From Peptococcaceae bacterium UBA3933 (lineage in GTDB: Bacteria; Bacillota; Peptococcia; Peptococcales; BICA1-8): a DNA stretch of 10,150 bases. The position numbers and the translations under genes are program-made. Position 1 is the stretch's first letter; the number at the start of each line of letters is the position of its first letter. Under the pieces are notes generated by a model. The model made no database searches, was not told where the DNA came from, and saw nothing but the letters and a program-made list of their open reading frames with translations. Where the stretch lies: assembly GCA_002385805.1 (NCBI GenBank), contig DGEF01000043.1, forward strand, positions 11,056 to 21,205. The letters run 5' to 3'. Positions 6,653 to 10,150 of the stretch are shown piece by piece.

Positions 6653-7622
6653 TGGTAATACCTCCCTTAGTAAATATACTTTTTGCAATAAGGCTTACCC
6701 CTACAGCATTATCACTACTAAATCTTGGACTGGCAAAATAAAGGTCAAAATTTTTCCCTTTTCTTTGCAAACCGGTGCTTAAACCGGACCTTATATATTG
6801 ATTACTGACAACCCCTCCGACTAATAAACATACATCAATTTTTGTGTCAGCATGAGCATTCTCAATTATCTTTTGTAACGACTTCAAGAGACATATTTCT
6901 ACTCCTCTGGCCACATCAGCATAATTTTCACCTTTATTTAATAAACGTTGAGCATGACTTTCCGGCCCGGAAAAACTTACTTTTAAACCGTCTACAGCCA
7001 ACGGAAGCCGGCAGGGATTAGTACTTTCTTGAGCTAATAGTTCCAATTTAGGCCCGGCAGGAAAGCTTAGGCCCATCCGAACACCAATCCGATCCACAAA
7101 TTGGCCGGCATGTAAATCCGTAGTACCACCTAGTTTTTCGATATTAAATTTCAATACATCACTATTTTTCACCTGTACTTTTAAAATTTCCGTTGTTCCT
7201 CCAGAAATATGGACAGTTAAAAATTCCTTTACTAAAGGTAATCCGGAAGACCAAAGGCCGGCCATAATATGCCCTTCTTGATGGGTTGTCTCAATAATAG
7301 GTATGCTTAGAGACTTAGCCACTATTTCAGCCATACTCTTTCCTGCAAGAAAAACGGGCATATATGAGCCTGTTACCGGTCTAGGTTTTGTACTTACAGC
7401 TATAGCCCTAAGATTTTCTTTTTCTATCTTATCAAAAATCTCCGCAAATAGCAGTGGCAAGTATTTAACATGTTGAAAGAATGCTTCCGACTGTCTTAAA
7501 CCCTTTTCACCTAATTTAACTTCTAAAACTTTTCGACAATCTTTAACCAATTCACCTTTTTCATTAGTTAAGGCCAGAGATGTTGTATAATTACTGGTGT
7601 CAACCCCTAGGAATAAGTCCAT
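6645..7622 (-). CDS. TsaD/Kae1-like ASKHA protein (annotated elsewhere as O-sialoglycoprotein endopeptidase)
   Basis: A 325-residue protein of the Kae1/TsaD/YgjD superfamily. The N-terminal phosphate loop is GVDTSNYTTSLAL (6-18). The metal-binding HxxxH is HQEGH (His114, His118). SGGTTEI (140-146) corresponds to SGGHT of TsaD. FVDRIG with FPAGPKLE follows at 175-193, then LLVGGVVSNQYIR (267-279) and SSDNAVG (302-308, Asp304). It differs from canonical TsaD, the tRNA threonylcarbamoyladenosine synthase, in several of these motifs and may be a clostridial paralogue. Its substrate is unknown, and the protease name is not supported by the sequence. I chose the ATG at 7622 because AGGTG lies 6 bases upstream; a GTG at 7631 would overlap nusB. 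The ATG is one base after the nusB stop, in an operon with nfnAB. Confidence 0.85.
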   Translation of the reverse strand: MDLFLGVDTSNYTTSLALTNEKGELVKDCRKVLEVKLGEKGLRQSEAFFQHVKYLPLLFAEIFDKIEKENLRAIAVSTKPRPVTGSYMPVFLAGKSMAEIVAKSLSIPIIETTHQEGHIMAGLWSSGLPLVKEFLTVHISGGTTEILKVQVKNSDVLKFNIEKLGGTTDLHAGQFVDRIGVRMGLSFPAGPKLELLAQESTNPCRLPLAVDGLKVSFSGPESHAQRLLNKGENYADVARGVEICLLKSLQKIIENAHADTKIDVCLLVGGVVSNQYIRSGLSTGLQRKGKNFDLYFASPRFSSDNAVGVSLIAKSIFTKGGITNE

Positions 7623-7623
7623 A

Positions 7624-8028
7624 CTATTCACCTAACTCTTTTAATAACCGGTCTAATACTCCATTAATAAATTTTGCCGACTCTTCGGAACCAAAAATCT
7701 TAGCCAATTCAATAGCTTCATTTATAGCTACTTTATTAGGGATGTCTTCACAATACATCATTTCGAAAATGGCCATTCGCAATAGATTTCGGTCAACACT
7801 AGGCATTCTCTCAATTTTCCAATCTACAACATATTGCTGTATTTTTTTATCGATTTCCTGGAGATTTTCTAAAGTTCCTTTAACTAGTCGACGGCAAAAA
7901 TCCTTTTCTGATTCACCCAATAAAACTTGTTGTAATCTTTGGGTTAAGGCTTCTTCAGGACTATTTTTGCCCACATCTATTTGAAAAATTGTTTGAAAAG
8001 CTGTCTCCCTGGCTAACCTACGCTTCAA
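7624..8028 (-). CDS. nusB: Transcription antitermination factor NusB
   Basis: A 134-residue all-helical NusB, which binds boxA RNA together with NusE (ribosomal protein S10) and promotes antitermination, notably on rRNA operons. The N-terminal basic KRRLARETAFQTIFQ (2-16) and the C-terminal VAINEAIELAKIFG and KFINGVLDRLL are diagnostic. The start is TTG at 8028. GGAGG lies 8 bases upstream, and no ATG or GTG lies at a usable distance. The gene is 14 bases after the DUF2273 stop and one base before the TsaD-like ATG, so it sits in the middle of a compact operon. The TTG start may lower its translation. Confidence 0.96.
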   Translation of the reverse strand: MKRRLARETAFQTIFQIDVGKNSPEEALTQRLQQVLLGESEKDFCRRLVKGTLENLQEIDKKIQQYVVDWKIERMPSVDRNLLRMAIFEMMYCEDIPNKVAINEAIELAKIFGSEESAKFINGVLDRLLKELGE

Positions 8029-8036
8029 AAAAAATG

Positions 8037-8041
8037 CCTCC
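8037..8041 (-). promoter_or_regulatory. Ribosome binding site deciding the TTG start of nusB
   Basis: GGAGG on the minus strand, 8 bases before TTG at 8028. The intervening sequence is nearly all T and holds no alternative start codon. Confidence 0.8.
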
Positions 8042-8042
8042 T

Positions 8043-8264
8043 TTACCCTTTATCCCTGAAATATTTATTAATCAGCTCATAAAAACTATCGTTTTCATCC
8101 AATCGTTTACCAACGAGATAACCAATAAAGATACAAATCGTTATAAATACAGTTTCCAATAATCCAATAAAAATTACTAAAATGCCAAATAACAAACCAA
8201 GTAGGATTCCCAACGTCTTACCCCAATGATGGGTCACAAGTTCCGTTAGAATTTTTTCCAACAC
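8043..8264 (-). CDS. DUF2273 small integral membrane protein
   Basis: A 73-residue protein with two hydrophobic segments (about 17-34 and 36-53), a short N-terminus containing THHWGK, and a charged C-terminus (KRLDENDSFYELINKYFRDKG splits at about 53-73). This size, topology and position next to Asp23 and AmaP genes match the DUF2273 family, whose function is unknown. It may help anchor Asp23-family proteins at the membrane; this is inference from neighbourhood. The start is GTG at 8264, with a GGAGG 11 bases upstream. It begins 22 bases after the amaP-like stop. Confidence 0.82.
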   Translation of the reverse strand: MLEKILTELVTHHWGKTLGILLGLLFGILVIFIGLLETVFITICIFIGYLVGKRLDENDSFYELINKYFRDKG

Positions 8265-8286
8265 TTTTTATCCTACCTCCCTCCAC

Positions 8287-8832
8287 CTATTGCAAGCGAC
8301 TTTTTTCAGGTTTATTTTTTGCTTCATTTAACTTAGTCACCAAAATTCTTACCTCTTCCACTTCTATGCCCGCTACTTTTGCAAAGTATTCCTTAAGTTC
8401 ATTTTGGATTTGGGAAGTTACCTCAGGAATATTAATTTCAGGTGTTAGACTTACCTGCATAAAAATTGCTATGCCTCCAGGTGTTGACTTAACTTTAGTC
8501 AAAGTTTCTCTGACACCGGTAATCTGCCGAGCTACTTTATTGGCCATGCTTTCCAATGTACTTATGGTTATCTTAACTTGGCCTAAGGAAGTAACTATAA
8601 CCTCTGTTTGAGTTGGTTCCGGAACTTTAAAAGTCTTCCTTATAATGAACAAACCGGATAAAATACCTATAACCCCTATGATACCTAAAAGTAATCTTTC
8701 GTTTGTTCCTCTCAAAAAGTTCTCTAAATAATCAAGAATGGTTGTCCCACTAACAGTCATCAAAACGGCTAATAGGGAAATAAGAAGTAGGATAAGCCCA
8801 AACAAAAACGTAAAAATTCGTTCTGTTTTCAT
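8287..8832 (-). CDS. amaP: AmaP-like alkaline shock response membrane anchor protein
   Basis: A 181-residue protein with two N-terminal membrane segments (about 6-28 and 48-65), which form a hairpin around DYLENFLRGTNER. A C-terminal Asp23-like domain (about 75-168) includes VKITISTLESMANKVAR (86-102). AmaP anchors Asp23 at the membrane in Staphylococcus; the same job here is inferred from architecture and neighbours. I chose the ATG at 8832 because AGGAG lies 8 bases upstream. A TTG at 8850 in frame lacks a site. A 9-bp inverted repeat separates it from the asp23 gene. The C-terminal 15 residues are lysine-rich. Confidence 0.85.
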   Translation of the reverse strand: MKTERIFTFLFGLILLLISLLAVLMTVSGTTILDYLENFLRGTNERLLLGIIGVIGILSGLFIIRKTFKVPEPTQTEVIVTSLGQVKITISTLESMANKVARQITGVRETLTKVKSTPGGIAIFMQVSLTPEINIPEVTSQIQNELKEYFAKVAGIEVEEVRILVTKLNEAKNKPEKSRLQ

Positions 8833-8856
8833 GCCTATTTCTCCTTTCAAAGATAA

Positions 8857-8892
8857 TAGACGAGTAGAACTATACTCATGTCCACTCGTCTA
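8857..8892 (-). repeat. Perfect 9-bp inverted repeat between asp23 and amaP
   Basis: TAGACGAGT and ACTCGTCTA (8857-8865 and 8884-8892) pair perfectly around an 18-base loop. It lies in the 67-base gap between the two genes. On the minus strand it is followed by TTATCTTTG and not by a T-tract, so it is not a standard terminator. A weaker alternative helix (GAGTA/TACTC, plus-strand positions 8862-8866 and 8872-8876) shares bases with the main stem. It could stabilise or process the mRNA, or bind a protein. Confidence 0.75.
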
Positions 8893-8899
8893 CTATAAG

Positions 8900-9313
8900 T
8901 TATTTTACCCTTTGACCTGCCTCTTCATTTTTTGTTTCAGCTTTTTCAAAAGCAACACCTTGTACATGAATATTAATTTCTACAACTTTTAATCCAGTCA
9001 TTGTTTCAATTGAGTTTTTAACATTTTTCTGAATTTGTTGTGCCACATCAGGAATTCGGGCACCAAATTCGACTATAATTGATAAATCAACGGCTGCCTC
9101 CTTTTCCCCGACCTCAACTTTAACCCCTTTGGCTAAATTTTTTCGTCCTAACATTTCTACAATTCCGGCGGATACGCCACCGCTCATCCCTGCTACGCCT
9201 TTTACTTCCGTTGCGGCTAAACCAGCAATAATTGCAACTACCTCATCAGCAATTTTTACCGAACCTAATTCATTTGACATTAAACTATCAGTATTATTAA
9301 TCATCTCTTCCAT
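8900..9313 (-). CDS. Asp23/Gls24 (YloU-like) family protein
   Basis: A 137-residue cytoplasmic protein of the Asp23/Gls24/YloU family. The conserved core runs from LGSVKIADEVVAIIAGLAA (16-34) through KGVAGMSGG, then VDLSIIVEFGARIPDVAQQI (75-94), to VVEINIHVQGV (110-120). Members are abundant in alkaline or envelope stress and associate with the membrane through AmaP. The ATG at 9313 has AAGGAG 11 bases upstream. An in-frame GTG at 9325 lies inside that ribosome binding site and is unlikely. The gene heads a trio with amaP-like and DUF2273 genes, and a possible promoter lies upstream at 9376-9404. Confidence 0.9.
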   Translation of the reverse strand: MEEMINNTDSLMSNELGSVKIADEVVAIIAGLAATEVKGVAGMSGGVSAGIVEMLGRKNLAKGVKVEVGEKEAAVDLSIIVEFGARIPDVAQQIQKNVKNSIETMTGLKVVEINIHVQGVAFEKAETKNEEAGQRVK

Positions 9314-9375
9314 AAAAGGGTTCACTCCTTTTTTAAAAAAAGTATACTATGTAACAGCTAGATAAACTATATCTT

Positions 9376-9404
9376 ATTATACCAAACCTTAGCAATTTAT
9401 TAAA
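9376..9404 (-). promoter_or_regulatory. Possible SigA promoter of the asp23-amaP operon
   Basis: The gap 9314-9481 is very AT-rich and holds no convincing gene or terminator. On the minus strand a perfect TATAAT (9381-9376) follows TTTAAT (9404-9399) at a 17-base spacing. The -35 is weak. A second -10-like TATACT lies at 9346-9341. In a spore former one might expect a stress or sporulation sigma factor here, but I see no convincing match. Confidence 0.4.
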
Positions 9405-9481
9405 TAAAAAACAAATCTATTCATATTATTCCTCAATTTATAAAAATAGAAACCTTTTTATTCATGATTTAAAAAAAATTG

Positions 9482-10093
9482 TTATTTACCGCCAGTTAAA
9501 GGAATAATAGCCACCCCCTCTATATTACAACCGGTTGACCTAACCATTAAATCTCCAATTCTGGCAATATCCTTCTCATCCAGGTCGGATTTATTTATGA
9601 CTACCGTTGTCTTATCACCTTGGATGATTACTGCCGTTTCTTCATAACCTTTGGCTTTTAATAAATTTTCTGCTTGCATCTCCAAAGACAGCTTTTCAGA
9701 AATTTTTAGAAGCTCTTCCTGGGCTTTTTTAATCATCTCAGGAGAAGAATTAGGGTTATTTACTGTTTCCTTTAATATTTCAATTTGGGAAGCATTTTTT
9801 CTTTCTCGTTCCATCCGAAAGTTAACAAAATAATTATCTATTTCCTTAATAGTTTCAATTTTTTCTTCATCGGCTAAAGTAAAAACTGGTTCTACCGTCT
9901 CTGGTTCTAGCATCATTTTGTCTTCTTCCTCTTCTACAACTATTTCTTCTACCAAGGGGAGATCCTTTTCCGTAAATTCCTCAGCTACCTGTCCATTATC
10001 ACCAAAACCGGTATACCCTATATAAATAAAGGAAAGAGACAAAACTAACAGAGCAAAAAGAGCTAAATTCCGCAATTTCAATAAAATAATCAT
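9482..10093 (-). CDS. spoIIIAH: Stage III sporulation protein AH
   Basis: A 203-residue mother-cell membrane protein that forms the SpoIIIAH-SpoIIQ channel across the forespore double membrane. One N-terminal membrane segment (about 7-27) is followed by a very acidic linker (38-68, including VEEEED). A helical stretch (79-148) and a compact ring-building domain end in VVINKSDLDEKDIARIGDLM (164-183) and GCNIEGVAIIPL. This YscJ/FliF-like domain is the family hallmark. The ATG at 10093 has AGGTG about 5 bases upstream. It starts 8 bases after the spoIIIAG stop. In B. subtilis the spoIIIA operon is driven by SigmaE from upstream of spoIIIAA, which is outside the window. Confidence 0.95.
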   Translation of the reverse strand: MIILLKLRNLALFALLVLSLSFIYIGYTGFGDNGQVAEEFTEKDLPLVEEIVVEEEEDKMMLEPETVEPVFTLADEEKIETIKEIDNYFVNFRMERERKNASQIEILKETVNNPNSSPEMIKKAQEELLKISEKLSLEMQAENLLKAKGYEETAVIIQGDKTTVVINKSDLDEKDIARIGDLMVRSTGCNIEGVAIIPLTGGK

Positions 10094-10101
10094 TTTCCCA
10101 C

Positions 10102-10131
10102 CTACTCTCCTTTCGGTAATACCGTAACCCC
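10102..10131 (-). CDS. spoIIIAG: C-terminal end of stage III sporulation protein AG (partial)
   Basis: The minus strand reads GVTVLPKGE and then TAG, which resembles the usual C-terminus of SpoIIIAG, and spoIIIAG is the expected gene before spoIIIAH. Only nine codons survive. Upstream, in the same frame, the adapter-like bases give a stop codon (10140-10138), so the gene is cut by the end of the real sequence and is not shown to be broken in the organism. SpoIIIAG forms a large ring in the forespore-mother cell channel with SpoIIIAH. The call rests on a short match plus gene order. Confidence 0.75.
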   Translation of the reverse strand, partial: GVTVLPKGE

Positions 10132-10150
10132 TGTCTCTTATTACACATCT
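10131..10150. other. Tn5/Nextera mosaic-end adapter remnant
   Basis: The final 20 bases read CTGTCTCTTATTACACATCT. The Tn5 mosaic end used in Nextera libraries is CTGTCTCTTATACACATCT, so the match is complete apart from one inserted T (at 10141-10142). It lies exactly at the sequence edge, in the orientation expected of read-through into adapter. It should be trimmed and not treated as genomic. Confidence 0.93.

Noticed and set aside
9389..9424. An 11-codon micro-ORF (MNRFVFYLINC) on the minus strand with GAGG 6 bases upstream.
   Set aside because: Very short, in an extremely AT-rich gap, with no conservation evidence; the ribosome-binding-like match could be chance.
9425..9481. A terminator after spoIIIAH.
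   Set aside because: T-runs and A-runs are present, but only weak A/T pairing is possible and there is no stable stem before a T-tract.
10131..10150. A natural Tn5-like transposon end inserted in spoIIIAG.
   Set aside because: The 19-base mosaic end is an engineered hybrid of the Tn5 ends used in library kits, and it sits exactly at the sequence edge; adapter contamination is far more likely.
1..10150. A defence system, mobile element, CRISPR array, tRNA or rRNA gene.
   Set aside because: All strands are accounted for by conserved housekeeping and sporulation genes with short gaps; no direct-repeat array, transposase, integrase or structural RNA gene was seen.

Overview
The window is AT-rich DNA from an endospore-forming Firmicute, most likely an anaerobic clostridial lineage (Peptococcaceae-like). 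The evidence is the end of a spoIIIA operon (SpoIIIAG tail, SpoIIIAH), an Asp23/AmaP/DUF2273 trio, an RbgA-type ribosome-assembly GTPase and an Nfn-type ferredoxin:NADP oxidoreductase, which is typical of anaerobes. Every supported gene is on the minus strand, so transcription runs from the right edge to the left edge. The genes are tightly packed, and several stops and starts overlap.

In order of transcription: the last codons of spoIIIAG (10102-10131), then spoIIIAH. A 168-base AT-rich gap with a possible promoter follows. Next are an Asp23-family gene, an amaP-like membrane anchor and a DUF2273 membrane protein. Then comes a compact block: nusB, a TsaD/Kae1-like gene, nfnA and nfnB (ferredoxin-NADP+ oxidoreductase), xseA and xseB (exonuclease VII) and ispA (farnesyl diphosphate synthase). 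A strong SigA-type promoter and a structured leader that looks like a ribosomal protein L19 leader precede rplS, which ends at a clear intrinsic terminator. The last unit is lepB (signal peptidase I) and ylqF/rbgA, overlapping by one base.

Functionally this is mostly housekeeping: ribosome assembly (L19, RbgA), transcription antitermination (NusB), DNA repair (XseAB), isoprenoids (IspA), secretion (LepB), redox balance (NfnAB), sporulation (SpoIIIAG/AH) and envelope-associated Asp23 proteins. The window joins two conserved clusters that are usually separate: the spoIIIA-nusB-xseAB-ispA cluster and the rplS-lepB-rbgA cluster.

I found no defence system, mobile element or CRISPR array. The most actionable observation is technical. 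The last 20 bases (10131-10150) match the Tn5/Nextera mosaic-end adapter with one inserted T, and they place an in-frame stop inside spoIIIAG. The right edge is therefore almost certainly an untrimmed adapter at a contig end, not genomic sequence. The most interesting biology is the L19 leader with mutually exclusive pairings near the ribosome binding site, the uncharacterised TsaD-like gene, the nfnAB genes inside a nusB-xseA block, and a perfect 9-bp inverted repeat between asp23 and amaP.
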